A model generated the notes under the pieces. It did not search any database. It saw only the letters and a program-made list of their open reading frames with translations, and was not told the DNA's origin. From the NCBI GenBank assembly GCA_016713865.1, contig JADJOG010000019.1, forward strand, positions 4,447-68,446: DNA of 64,000 nt. The letters run 5' to 3'. Every line of letters starts with the position of its first letter. The first letter of the stretch is position 1. The DNA comes from Flavobacteriales bacterium. Its GTDB lineage: Bacteria > Bacteroidota > Bacteroidia > Flavobacteriales_F > PHOS-HE28. Made by a program: the position numbers and the translations under genes. Positions 51,522-61,135 of the stretch are shown here, in pieces.

Positions 51522-54500
51522 TCATTCAGCTACCAGTCTTGCAGAGTGTAACACCGTCCCGTCCTGTACGATTCTCAAGAGATAGACGCCCGATGGCAAT
51601 CCGTTTCGGTCGATTCGTTGAATACGGGAGTCGGTCGCGCGTTCCGCCAGGACCAATCGACCGTGGATATCGTGGAGTTCGATGAACCCCGCGCTCGTTA
51701 CTCCTGCACCCGCAACTACATAAAGCACGTCGCCGAATGGATTCGGCACCACAAGGATGCCCTCGCCCAACGGACTAGAATTGGAGAGTGTAATGACATC
51801 GAAGGCCTCCGATGTGGCCAAGCAACCATAAGGGCTCAGTACCTCAACGGTATAGCTGCCTAGCTGATCGATTGCCAATGAGGAGCTGGTAGCGCCCGGA
51901 ATTGGTTGGCCGTTCAGGTACCATTGATGGCCATCACCGGGAGCCGTCTCGAGGACATCGCCCCAAGGCTGCGAAACAACGGGACCGAAGAGCGCGCAAT
52001 CCACGAGCGTGTTCAGGACCGTGTTGGTGTGTATGGGCGGATTGTAGTCGAAGAAGATGTCGGCTGCATTGGTCACGACCGCTGGGACAGGAGCCCCTGC
52101 GAGCATAGGCATGCGGAAGGTGATGAATCCTTGGCTGCCAGCGAAGTCAGTCGTGCTGTCCGGTAAGAGGATGTTGTAGAAGCGCACATCAAGCAGGCCC
52201 TCATTGGTTATCCGCGCAAGACTGATTTGATGAGATGCGCCAAGGACTTCAATGCGCGAATGATCGAGCAGATCCGAAAGCGTATCTGTAATGAGCACGT
52301 GGTATGCGGTGGCTGTGCCCGTATTCTGAAAGCGGATGGTGTAGTCGAGGTGTTCCGTATCGTGTGGGATAGCGCCATGCACGCCGTACCCCACCGGTTC
52401 CACCTGCTTGTCGTTGGGGTCGTACGCACAGGCCAGCACCCAGTCGCGATGCGCTTGTGCGCCTGCGGGATTGCCGTGTTCATCAACAAGCGTGGCGGCA
52501 GCACTCACTTCAAGGGTCTCCCCATGAAGTCAACATCGGGGTTAGGGATGGTGATCGCCAATGTCTTCGATTGGAACTAGCCCAAGACGCCGCTGTTCCA
52601 GCTAATCGTGGTGCCATTGCTGGCGGCCCCCGGGTCGTTCGCACTGAGCACCGATCCGAAAAGCTCGCTCACTTCGACCTCCACGCTGCCATAGAGAATA
52701 CTATTCCCCGAATTGTGGATCGTGATCCAAACAGGCTGCACGCCTCCGCAGGGACCTTGGCCGGGTTCGATATGGAGCTCTGCATTGGCCATTTGCCCCG
52801 CAGGCTGATAGCCAAAGTCGATTTCTTGCGCGACGGGCGCCTCGGGGGTGAGCTGCACGGAGTACGAAGTGGGCGTTGTCGAGGCCCAGCCCTGTAGCGG
52901 CACACTCGATGGCGCTGATACCTGATGCGTGCCGATGCCTGCGGGAATCGTGTACTCACCGGTAGAGGAGGTGAGCACAGCAGAAAGCAGTGTCGTATTC
53001 GCCGATGGCACGAAGGCTAATGCCTGCTCATCGGGTCCTCGAACGCCGTCGCCGTTCGCATCAACGAAAACCACACCCTTGATCTGATACGCATCGGAAT
53101 TGGTGTGGCTAAACATCCAGTTGGATTCGTTCTCACCGGGGCCATCGGTATAGTAGAGCAGTTCATAAGGCGGGCGAGTGTCCAAAATGGGCTGCACATC
53201 GAAAAAGCCGATTGGCCATTCGTTGAGCAGTATGCTCGGCGGACTGAAAGCGGCGCCTCCCAGATTCTCAGCGTAGGCGTACACGCTTGAGTTCTCGAAT
53301 TCGCCGGAGATGCTTAACCGGAAGATCAAGTCGCCATCCCCGTCGCCATCTGGATCAAGGATCTGCACGGGACTCGCGGAGTAACTGTTCTCCATCGACT
53401 GGTAAGGCACGCAGACCAATTGCCTCGGCCCCCACGCATTACCGCCGAGGTTCCTGTGCCAGCTGAACCGCACCTCCGGTTGTCCGTCATTCGGGAACGT
53501 GGACCACACGTCTTGGAGGCCATCGCCGTCCATGTCGTAGAACACGAGCGGGGTGTGGGGCATGATTCCGGGCTCCAACTCGATTGGTAAAGGACTGCTC
53601 AGCGCGCCTCCGCCGTTATTCCATAGGACGAACGTCCCAAACATGGTGAACATGTCAGGCGTAACCTCCGCAGCACCGTCGTTATCCAGGTCACGCAGGG
53701 TCAGTCCATAATCATCGAGCACGGGATCCGGCCCATACACAAGGTTTTCCTCGGAGAAGTTGCCGTCACCATCATTCAGATAGGCGAAGATTACCGTTGG
53801 GAAGAATGAGCGCAGCACCACATCCAAATCGCCATCCCCATCAAAATCGGCGACACCCACCAGCCCTCGGGAGCTTCCGCTGCCAACGATGGCCAATACA
53901 GGATCGAGGAATTGGAACCCGCCCAGATTCTTGGACCATGCGAATGAACCTTGGTCCTCGCTGACGAAATAGAGGTCGGGAAGAAGGTCCGCGTCCAGCT
54001 TGGCTACTTGAGGGAAGGCGATGATGTTGCCCGGTCCGGCCCACGCACGAGGACCAAGCATTGGGGCATCGAATGCGCCGTTGCCGAGGTTGCGGCGGAA
54101 GCGGGTGCCACCGTAATGCGGGCTTCGCTCAAAGATGTCCGCCAAGCCATCGCCATTCAGGTCGATGTGGAATTCATGCACGAAGTGGATGTTACCCGGC
54201 AGCAGGTATTCCCATCCGGCAAAGGTCCCATCGCCATTGTTCCGGTACAGGTCGAAGCCATTGTTCACCACATCCAGATCGCCGTCGCTATCCAAGTCGG
54301 CTAAGCGCATATCAACGGTCCAGTTCTGCCCGCACGGGAAGCAATGCTCCATCAATTCTTGCGGCGGAACGTCCTGCAATGTGAATGAAGAACCTGTGCC
54401 ATCGTTCTCATACCACCTGATCGGTCGGTTGGTATCGAACAGATAAGTCACCACATCCAGGTCGCCGTCCCCATCGACGTCGCCGAAGTCAGACATGTCT

Positions 54501-55363
54501 GAGAGCACGATGTCCAGGAGAATCGGAGCTTGCAGGAATTGCCCACTGCCATTGTTCACGTATAGCCTGGCATCGTTGGGACCGTAGGTGATGATATCCG
54601 GAAAGCCGTCGCCCGTAAGGTCGGCGGTGGTGAGATAGGTCTGCTGGAATTGATAATTGATGGAGGCGTTGATGATGACTTCATTCCCGTCGAAATAGCC
54701 CACCAGCATGCCGCTGTTGTATGTGAAAAGCCAATCCACCGGCCCTGTGCCATCCAAGTCTGCGAAATCCGCATCAATCAAATCGGACCCGTTGTAGCCG
54801 AACTCGTCAGGATTGAAACCTCCAGCATTGAGGTAATACCTCCAAGTTCGCGCGCTGGGGAAATTCTGGCTCCAACGCACCACGATGTCACCCAAGCCAT
54901 CGCCATTCACATCTTGACAATGAAGGAAGTTGAAGCCCTGCCCGTCCGGAAGCACCACATGCATGAGCGTATCCCAAGGGGCGAAGGTTCCATCTCCAAG
55001 ATTCAGCCGCTGGAGGAAGTAGTTGCCATCCGGCTCCTCGACCCGCACCACGATATCAATCGCACCATCCCCGTTCATGTCGAAGGTCTGTGCGCTGAAA
55101 TTCGGGGAAAGGTTGTCAAGGACCACCGGAGGCAGATAACCTCCAGAACCATTGTTCATGCAAATGCCAATGGACCACTCCGCCGTGAAAAATGCATCGA
55201 TGAGGCCGTCGCCATCGATGTGCATGGGGGTGAAACTGTAGAAAAAGATGGTCGGGTCCTGCTGAGGCAGCTGAACCGGTTCGGCGAACTGGGCTCGACT
55301 TGCCGCATGGAGGAGTACCGAAAGGGCCAAGCAGGCCGCCGTGCGAATGGTATTTCGGGTCAT
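51522..55363 (-). CDS. Giant secreted FG-GAP/VCBS-repeat protein with T9SS sorting domain, interrupted
   Basis: About 1,280 residues when joined. Signal peptide (LALSVLLHAASRAQ), then many FG-GAP/VCBS units with calcium loops (DMNGDGAIDIVV, DVDGDGDLDVVTYL, DLDSDGDLDVVN), an SdrD-like B domain (GVVFVDANGDGVRGPDE), a CARDB/DUF11-type domain, a DUF7619-like module (YTIRFQNTGTATAYHVLITDTLSD), and a C-terminal T9SS type A tail (VPNPFGDVLYVV, PSGVYLLRI). It is interrupted by TAG at 52577-52579 (GVLG-stop-FQSKTLAITIPN) and by a missing G in the GGGG at about 52525. Surface adhesin or scaffold role inferred. Confidence 0.8.
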
Positions 55364-55367
55364 GACC

Positions 55368-55375
55368 GCAAGCTA
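55368..55375 (-). promoter_or_regulatory. Putative leaderless -7 element of the FG-GAP gene
   Basis: TAGCTTGC on the minus strand ends 4 bases before the ATG at 55363. Confidence 0.45.
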
Positions 55376-55418
55376 TGCAACGTGGCTGATCCACAGCCAC
55401 GCAACCAACCGATGCGGC

Positions 55419-56404
55419 CTACTTCACCTCGGCCAGCTTCCCCTTCAGCATGTTGATCACGCCGATTTCCGTGGGGTCGACGCCTTTCTTCTCCGCCCAA
55501 TAGAAGCTCACCCAGTCGCCGAGGTTGATCAGGAACAGCTGCCGCGCGAAAGCGGTATCGCCATGGCTCCATACGTCGTGTATGTGCGGCGTGTACTTGC
55601 GGAAGACATCCTTATTGATCTCCATGCGCATCTGGCTGCGCTCGTGGTCCTCCTTGTGCCGGAAGATCACCACGGCCACATCGTCCTTGCCGCCGGCCCA
55701 GCCCACCAGTTCGTTGTGGTTCATCTCGGGGATGGCGTGGTGCCAGCAGAGCTCTTTGCTGTTCTCGTTCACCTGCTGCCGGAAACGGATGCTCACGGCC
55801 TCGGTGCTGGCCTCGCTGTAGATCACCAAGCGCTTGCCCACGAGTTTTTCAGTGAGGTCCTTGGCTGCGGCTTGATCTTCGGTTTCTCATCCTCCAGCAT
55901 GTTCGCGGCGGTCTTGATCGCGCCCTCGAAGCCATCGCCGATGATGCCGAAGTGATGAAGAATGAAGAACTGCTGCACCAGCGAAAAAGCCAGCATGGTG
56001 CGTGGCGGGTTGCCCCCCGGGATCACGATGTGGTCGAGGCCCTTCGCTTTCGCGATGTCAAGCATGGCGCCGCCACTGGTGATCACGGCCACACGGGCGC
56101 CTTTGTTCAGCGCTTGTTCCATGGCGGCGAGCGTCTCTTCGGTGTTGCCGCTGTAGCTGCACGCGATCACCAGGCTCTTGTGGTTCACATAACCCGGCAG
56201 GTAGTAGTTGTTATAGACCTCGATGGGGCACTTGGCCTCCTTATGCACCAGCTGCGCCGCGATGCGCCCGCCGATGCCGCTGCCACCCAAGCCGGTGACG
56301 ACCACGTTGCCATAAGGCCCGCCGGGGGCTTTCAGTTGGGCCTTCCGGCCGATTTCCAGTGCTTCCTTCAGTTGCTTGGGGAAGGCGTCGATGAGGTGCT
56401 GCAT
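55419..56404 (-). CDS. SIS-domain phosphoglucose/phosphomannose isomerase-like protein, one-base frameshift
   Basis: About 328 residues when joined. First SIS domain: VVVTGLGGSGIGGRIAAQLV, SLVIACSYSGNTEETLAAM, ITSGGAMLDIAKAKGLDHIVIPGG. Second half: CWHHAIPEMNHNELVGWAG with the conserved His-Asn-Glu, and a C terminus VDPTEIGVINMLKGKL typical of bifunctional PGI/PMI enzymes. The frame breaks at about 55870: restoring a G gives KIKAAAKDLTEKLVGKRLVIYSEAS. Cytoplasmic; glycolysis or mannose-sugar supply for glycans. Confidence 0.85.
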
Positions 56405-56424
56405 GATCGTGTTAGTGCGGGCCG

Positions 56425-56437
56425 GCCTGCCGCAGGC
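56425..56437. repeat. Palindrome in the leader of the sugar isomerase gene
   Basis: GCCTGC-C-GCAGGC, perfect 6-base arms, between the -7 element and the start codon. It shares the CCTGCC/GGCAGG core of the pccB palindrome. Confidence 0.4.
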
Positions 56438-56441
56438 GGGT

Positions 56442-56449
56442 CGAAATTA
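56442..56449 (-). promoter_or_regulatory. Putative -7 element of the sugar isomerase gene
   Basis: TAATTTCG on the minus strand, 37 bases before the ATG at 56404. Confidence 0.45.
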
Positions 56450-56547
56450 GGGGCGCTGATACGCTAGAGCGATGTCGTGTGTTGCCAGACGCGCGCAACC
56501 TATGTGAATGCAGCTGGGCAAGGGCCCATCGAAGAATCGCTCACCCA

Positions 56548-57225
56548 TCAATGATGGATATGATAATCGACCAGGTCAACCACGGTCGAATCGTTAGTTG
56601 GCCTGTGAGCAACCCGCCGTACCAATCCAATGTCCTTGGCGAACCACTCGATAGTGTATCGCGGTGTTTGATCGAAATAGTTCGCGGCGATACCCTCAAC
56701 GCGCTTCACCACGATGCAAGGTGAATAGGTAGCCCCTGAAGCCATTATCAATTGAGCATCAATGGCAATTGTCCTTGCTTTCGTGCGACCATAGTGCGAG
56801 CCGCCCCAGAAATACTCGGCCCCAAGGGACTCCGAAAGAAGAACCTCTGCGCATACGGCATCTGATACCGAAGTGGCATCATACCTCATCCGCGTGTAGC
56901 GGTATAGCGGATATCCATCATAGACAGGAAGCCTTAAGGTTCGCTCTGCACAACAACCCACGAGGCCGTGGTTCGGATCCCATTTTGAGGACAACACTGC
57001 GTGCAATTCATAATCCGTGGAGGTTGTGATCGTTCGACCATCAGAATATGACCACCAAGAACCTGGGAACGCAGGGAGGTATGAATCAGGTTGGATGACG
57101 CTTTGGAACGGCTCGACAACAGGGGTTCTTTGATTGCATGGTTGGCCCTCAGCGCCCTCTTTGGAGCAACTAGCCTTCAACAGAACAACGAGGGCTCCAA
57201 GAAATATGAATGAACGGCCGCGCAC
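56548..57225 (-). CDS. Lipoprotein of unknown function
   Basis: 225 residues from a GTG. Lipobox LLKASC (Cys20). The body includes PAFPGSWWSYSDGR, SSKWDPNHGLVGCC, and the C-terminal pattern YTIEWFAKDIGLVRRV, the last typical of Bacteroidota outer-membrane-tethered proteins of unknown function. Lower GC and distinct codon use are apparent by eye compared with neighbours, perhaps a transferred gene. TAACTTGG ends 4 bases before the GTG, which fixes the start. Confidence 0.65.
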   Translation of the reverse strand: MRGRSFIFLGALVVLLKASCSKEGAEGQPCNQRTPVVEPFQSVIQPDSYLPAFPGSWWSYSDGRTITTSTDYELHAVLSSKWDPNHGLVGCCAERTLRLPVYDGYPLYRYTRMRYDATSVSDAVCAEVLLSESLGAEYFWGGSHYGRTKARTIAIDAQLIMASGATYSPCIVVKRVEGIAANYFDQTPRYTIEWFAKDIGLVRRVAHRPTNDSTVVDLVDYHIHH

Positions 57226-57229
57226 GAGG

Positions 57230-57237
57230 CCAAGTTA
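57230..57237 (-). promoter_or_regulatory. Putative leaderless -7 element of the lipoprotein gene
   Basis: TAACTTGG on the minus strand ends 4 bases before GTG 57225. Confidence 0.45.
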
Positions 57238-57344
57238 GCTGATATGTCTGCGGCATCAATTTGAACGATTGGGGGTGAGTGACTATATCGGAAAGGGCCG
57301 CATCTGGACCAATACGAACTCGGGCCACTCAACACAGCGGCGGA

Positions 57345-57352
57345 TACCTTCG
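57345..57352 (+). promoter_or_regulatory. Putative -7 element of lysS
   Basis: TACCTTCG, 19 bases before the ATG at 57372; it lies inside an open frame upstream and argues against the longer N terminus. Confidence 0.5.
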
Positions 57353-57371
57353 CCGCCTCTTTCCCCAGACC

Positions 57372-58907
57372 ATGTCCCACGCCCTTTCAGACCAAGAAGT
57401 CGTGCGCCGCGAGGCGCTCCAGAAGCTCCGTGCCCTTGGCATCGACCCCTTTCCCGCCGCTGAGTACAAGGTGAACAGCACCGCGCACGAGGTGAAGGGA
57501 CTCTTCAAGGAGGAAGGTGAGCCAGCGCAAGTGACCATCGCCGGCCGCATCATGAGCGTGCGCCTCATGGGCAAGGCCAGCTTCGCCGTGCTGCGCGACC
57601 ACACCGGCGACCAGCAGATCTACGTGGCGCGCGATGAGGTGTCGCCCGGCGACGACAAGACGATGTACGACGAAGTGTGGAAGCACCTCCTGCACCTCGG
57701 CGACTTCATCGGCGTGCAAGGGCATGTGTTCAAGACACGCACCGGCGAAATCACCGTGCATGTGAAGCAGCTCACCATCCTGGGCAAGGCACTGCGCCCG
57801 CTGCCCGTGGTGAAGACCGACGAGGCCGGCAATGTGCATGATGCATTCACCGACCCCGAGCAACGCTACCGCATGCGCTACGTTGACCTCAACGTGAACC
57901 CGCAGGTGAAGGAGACTTTCCTGAAGCGCTCACGCATCGTCTCCGCCATGCGCGCCTTCATGACCGAGAGCGGTTACCACGAAGTGGACACACCTGTGCT
58001 GCAGCCCATCCCCGGCGGCGCGGCGGCGCGTCCCTTCATCACGCACCACAACGCGCTCGACATCCCGCTCTACCTGCGCATCGCCAACGAGCTCTACCTC
58101 AAGCGCCTCATCGTAGGCGGCTTTGAGGGCGTGTTCGAGTTCAGCCGCAACTTCCGCAACGAGGGCATGGACCGCACGCACAACCCAGAGTTCACCATCA
58201 TGGAGCTCTACGTGGCGTGGAAGGACTACCGCTGGATGATGGACTACATGGAGCGCATGCTCGAGCGCGTGTGCATCGCAGCGAACCCCGGGTCTGGGCC
58301 CGGGGCAGGCGCCTCTGTGGTCTTCGGCGAGAACACCATCCACTTCACGGCGCCCTTCAAGCGCATCACGATGTGCGGCAGCATACAGGAGAAGACCGGC
58401 GCCGATGTGCTGGAGATGGACGAGCCAGCCCTGCGTTCGCTCTGCGCGAAGCATGGCATCCATGTGGAGCCGAGCATGGGCAAGGGCAAGCTGATCGACG
58501 AGCTGTTCAGCGCCCTGGTGCAGCCGGAATTGATCCAGCCCACTTTCGTGTGCGACTTCCCTGTGGAGATGAGTCCGCTATGCAAGAAGCACCGCGACGA
58601 TGCACGCCTCACCGAGCGCTTCGAGCTTTTCGTGAACAGCTTCGAGCTGGCCAATGCCTACAGCGAATTGAACGACCCCATCGATCAGCGCGAACGTTTC
58701 GAGGAGCAAGTGAAATTGCAAGCACGCGGCGATGACGAGGCCATGTTCATCGACCAGGATTTCCTGCGCGCGCTGGAGTACGGCATGCCACCCACCAGCG
58801 GCGTGGGCATCGGCCTCGATCGTTTGGTGATGCTGATGACCAACAACCCCGCGATCCAGGAGGTGCTGCTGTTCCCGCAGATGAGACCTGAAAGGCCGAA
58901 TTCGTGA
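57372..58907 (+). CDS. lysS: Lysine-tRNA ligase (class II)
   Basis: About 511 residues. OB-fold anticodon domain with VTIAGRIMSVRLMGKASFAVLRD, then the class II core: VDTPVLQPIPGGAAARPF (motif 1 region), FEFSRNFRNEGMDRTHNPEFT (motif 2) and TSGVGIGLDRLVML (motif 3). Between core segments is a short Gly/Pro/Ala-rich insertion (AANPGSGPGAGASVVFGE) absent from typical enzymes. Start 57372 matches the family and a -7 element. Complete and intact. Confidence 0.94.
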   Translation: MSHALSDQEVVRREALQKLRALGIDPFPAAEYKVNSTAHEVKGLFKEEGEPAQVTIAGRIMSVRLMGKASFAVLRDHTGDQQIYVARDEVSPGDDKTMYDEVWKHLLHLGDFIGVQGHVFKTRTGEITVHVKQLTILGKALRPLPVVKTDEAGNVHDAFTDPEQRYRMRYVDLNVNPQVKETFLKRSRIVSAMRAFMTESGYHEVDTPVLQPIPGGAAARPFITHHNALDIPLYLRIANELYLKRLIVGGFEGVFEFSRNFRNEGMDRTHNPEFTIMELYVAWKDYRWMMDYMERMLERVCIAANPGSGPGAGASVVFGENTIHFTAPFKRITMCGSIQEKTGADVLEMDEPALRSLCAKHGIHVEPSMGKGKLIDELFSALVQPELIQPTFVCDFPVEMSPLCKKHRDDARLTERFELFVNSFELANAYSELNDPIDQRERFEEQVKLQARGDDEAMFIDQDFLRALEYGMPPTSGVGIGLDRLVMLMTNNPAIQEVLLFPQMRPERPNS

Positions 58908-58972
58908 AGTCCGCTGAAGAAAGAAGGTGGACTGAACAAATGCGGCCGGAGAGAGGCTAGCAACTCGGAGGC

Positions 58973-59500
58973 ATGGGCGAGGTGATCCGGCCGCTTCTGA
59001 TTCTTCGGCCCCGCCGGTGGAAATGGTTGGGAGTGCTGGCCATCGGTGTCCTTTTCATGGTCGGTGGTTGGTGGATGGCGCAACACGCTCACGAACCATT
59101 CAAGAGGGGTGTCGGCTGGTTCAGCTTGATCTTCTTCGGACTCGTCGCGGTGGTGTCGGTGATCCAGCTGATACCAGGCACCTCACGAGTGGTGGTCACC
59201 ACCCATGGTCTCTATGTGAAGTCCTTATTGCGTAACGTTCATTACAACTGGAACGATATCGAACGGTTCGGCGTGGCCGAATGGACCCAGTGGCACGGAC
59301 CGTTCCGGCTGCGGCACCGATATGTCGGAATCCTGTTCATTGAGGGCTCGAAGCATCTCCTTCGGCATCAGCACATGCAGGCCTGGGCCACTGCTTTCTG
59401 GGGCTATCATGCCAGCCTGCCTGACAACTACGGATACCAGCATCAAGAGCTAGCGGATACACTGAACGGCTATCTCGAAGCATCGCGCAACCGTGCGTGA
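58973..59500 (+). CDS. Membrane protein with a PH-like domain
   Basis: 175 residues. Two N-terminal membrane spans (about 18-38 and 46-66), then a PH-like beta region: RVVVTTHGLYVKSLLRNVHYNWNDIERFGVAEW, and FIEGSKHLLRHQHM. Similar YcxB/STM3941-like proteins are widespread and uncharacterised. A Shine-Dalgarno-like GGAGG lies 4 bases before the ATG, one of few clear ones in the window. Confidence 0.65.
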   Translation: MGEVIRPLLILRPRRWKWLGVLAIGVLFMVGGWWMAQHAHEPFKRGVGWFSLIFFGLVAVVSVIQLIPGTSRVVVTTHGLYVKSLLRNVHYNWNDIERFGVAEWTQWHGPFRLRHRYVGILFIEGSKHLLRHQHMQAWATAFWGYHASLPDNYGYQHQELADTLNGYLEASRNRA

Positions 59501-59573
59501 ATGACCGCATGCTTCTCCGAGATTCGTCCAAGGGAATGCGGCCCGAGCGGAAGGATTAGCGGGGCAATCCAGA

Positions 59574-60056
59574 CTACCTCGCCGCCTTCTTCCTTGGTGC
59601 GCTCTTGGCAGCTTTTCGCACTCTTGCTTTGGTCGAATCGCCTGACTTTGCCGGCTTCGCCGTGCTTTCATGCAATGCGATACGATTGCCCTCGCTATCG
59701 ATGAAGAGCGCGAAGCAGCCGCTGTTCTCGCTGATGAGCGTTCGGCCCATGATCACGCGCCCGCCCGCAAGGTCCACGCGGCCAAGGATGCTATCCAAAT
59801 CGTTGCCGGCATTCAGGTAGATGAGCACACCCGTTTCGCTGGGGTAACAGCCTGGCCCCTGGATGAGCGCGCCCCCGATGCCTTTGTTGGCGGGGAAATA
59901 CGCCATGGCGAAATCGTCGTTGTAGCTGGCTTCCATCTCCATGTTATAGATGGCGTTGTAGAAAGCCGTGGCGCGATGGATGTCGAACACCGGTATCTCG
60001 AACCAGCTGATGAAATCCTTTAGTTTGGCGTGGTGTGGTCCTGCGAAGCTGCCCAT
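59574..60056 (-). CDS. VOC-family (glyoxalase-like) protein
   Basis: 160 residues. Vicinal-oxygen-chelate fold: ISWFEIPVFDIHRATAFYNAIYNMEME, GVLIYLNAGNDLDSILGRVDLAGGRVIMGRTLIS and CFALFIDSEGNRIALHES (metal Glu candidate EGNRIALHE). A lysine/arginine-rich tail follows (KARVRKAAKSAPRKKAAR). Substrate unknown. The AT-rich leader to 60102 sits between this gene and the nitrilase, probably one operon. Confidence 0.8.
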   Translation of the reverse strand: MGSFAGPHHAKLKDFISWFEIPVFDIHRATAFYNAIYNMEMEASYNDDFAMAYFPANKGIGGALIQGPGCYPSETGVLIYLNAGNDLDSILGRVDLAGGRVIMGRTLISENSGCFALFIDSEGNRIALHESTAKPAKSGDSTKARVRKAAKSAPRKKAAR

Positions 60057-60102
60057 GTTGTTGGTATTACTGATTGGCTGATTGCTAATTGTGTGTTCGT
60101 TG

Positions 60103-61056
60103 TCAAATGGCTTGCTGGTCGCTCGGCGGCCGGTACGCGCTGATGATGTGCTTAGGCAATTCGTGCGCACGTGTTTCATCTTTCACCTCCAACTCCGTGA
60201 GCTCTTGCACACGCGTAGGTTTGATCAGTGGCCCGAGGCTTTCCAAGTGCGGGTGCTTCACGCCCGGCGCGTAGATGCCGAAATCCACCGGGCTATCGCG
60301 GAAGCTCTTCAGTGGTTGGCCTAGGCGAAGCACTCCGAGCTCTCGGCTGCGGCGCACTTTCTCCAGGTTGATCTCGATCGGGATGAACTCTTCGTTCACG
60401 TCGGCCTGGTACACGATGCGGCCTTCAGGTCCACACACAATGCTGCGACCGCTGCCGCCTGCATCGAGGCCGTTGATGTCGAAGAAGTAGCACTGGTTGA
60501 TGGCGGCGCTGGATCGCGCGATGCTCAGCTCGATCTCGCGATCGATGGTGCCGGTGAGCGTGGGGTGCAGGATCACCTCGGCGCCCATCACGGCCAAGGT
60601 GCGCGTGGTCTCGGGGAACCACATGTCGTAGCAGATGCTCACACCGAAGCGGCCCACATCGGGCACATCGAACACGCAGAACTGATCGCCGCCGGTAACG
60701 CCCACCTCGTAAGGGTAGAAGGGAAACATCTTGCGGTAGCGCGTGACCACGCTGCCTTCTGGATCAATCACGCTGGCGGTGTTGTACACCTTGCCGTCCT
60801 TCTTCTCGAAAATGCTGCCTGGCAACAGCCAGATGCCATGCTTGGCCGCCATGGCACACATCTCTTGCTCGAATTCGCCGGGCACGGGTTGCGCATGCAC
60901 GATGTGCGGGCCATAGGCGCAGAGCTCGCTGAACATCACCATGTCCACCCACGGATAGATGGCCATGAGCAGATCAAGCTTGGTCTTCATGGCTTCCACG
61001 TTGCTGTGAGCAGAGCCCACGCGCATCTGGATGCCGGCGATGGAGAATGGTTTCAT
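60103..61056 (-). CDS. Carbon-nitrogen hydrolase (nitrilase superfamily)
   Basis: 317 residues, complete. The catalytic triad is visible: Glu44 in VMFSELCAYG, Lys109 in TRYRKMFPF and Cys142 in SICYDMWFPE. The SIARSSAAINQCYFFDIN helix region is typical of aliphatic amidases or omega-amidases. A longer C-terminal extension (HPHLESLGPLIKPTR) distinguishes it from short nitrilases. It lies between the aminotransferase and the VOC gene, all minus strand, so an amine/amide degradation operon is plausible. Confidence 0.88.
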   Translation of the reverse strand: MKPFSIAGIQMRVGSAHSNVEAMKTKLDLLMAIYPWVDMVMFSELCAYGPHIVHAQPVPGEFEQEMCAMAAKHGIWLLPGSIFEKKDGKVYNTASVIDPEGSVVTRYRKMFPFYPYEVGVTGGDQFCVFDVPDVGRFGVSICYDMWFPETTRTLAVMGAEVILHPTLTGTIDREIELSIARSSAAINQCYFFDINGLDAGGSGRSIVCGPEGRIVYQADVNEEFIPIEINLEKVRRSRELGVLRLGQPLKSFRDSPVDFGIYAPGVKHPHLESLGPLIKPTRVQELTELEVKDETRAHELPKHIISAYRPPSDQQAI

Positions 61057-61135
61057 TCGTTCTTATCGGACTGTTGGGGGTTGGATGTTGAATGCTGGGG
61101 TTGGAGTAACCTCAACCTCGCTCAACCTTCAACCC
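61057..61135. repeat. GTTGA-rich block with inverted similarity
   Basis: On the minus strand a row of GTTGA/GGTTGA units (roughly 61101-61140) faces a row of CAACCC/CAACATCC units (roughly 61075-61100). They could fold into an imperfect hairpin between the aminotransferase and the nitrilase gene. No gene seen here. Confidence 0.3.

Noticed and set aside
36660..58310. Shared 13-mer GCCCGGGGCAGGC in the coding strands of metG and lysS
   Set aside because: Tens of 13-base matches are expected by chance in 64 kb, more in GC-rich sequence; the flanks do not match.
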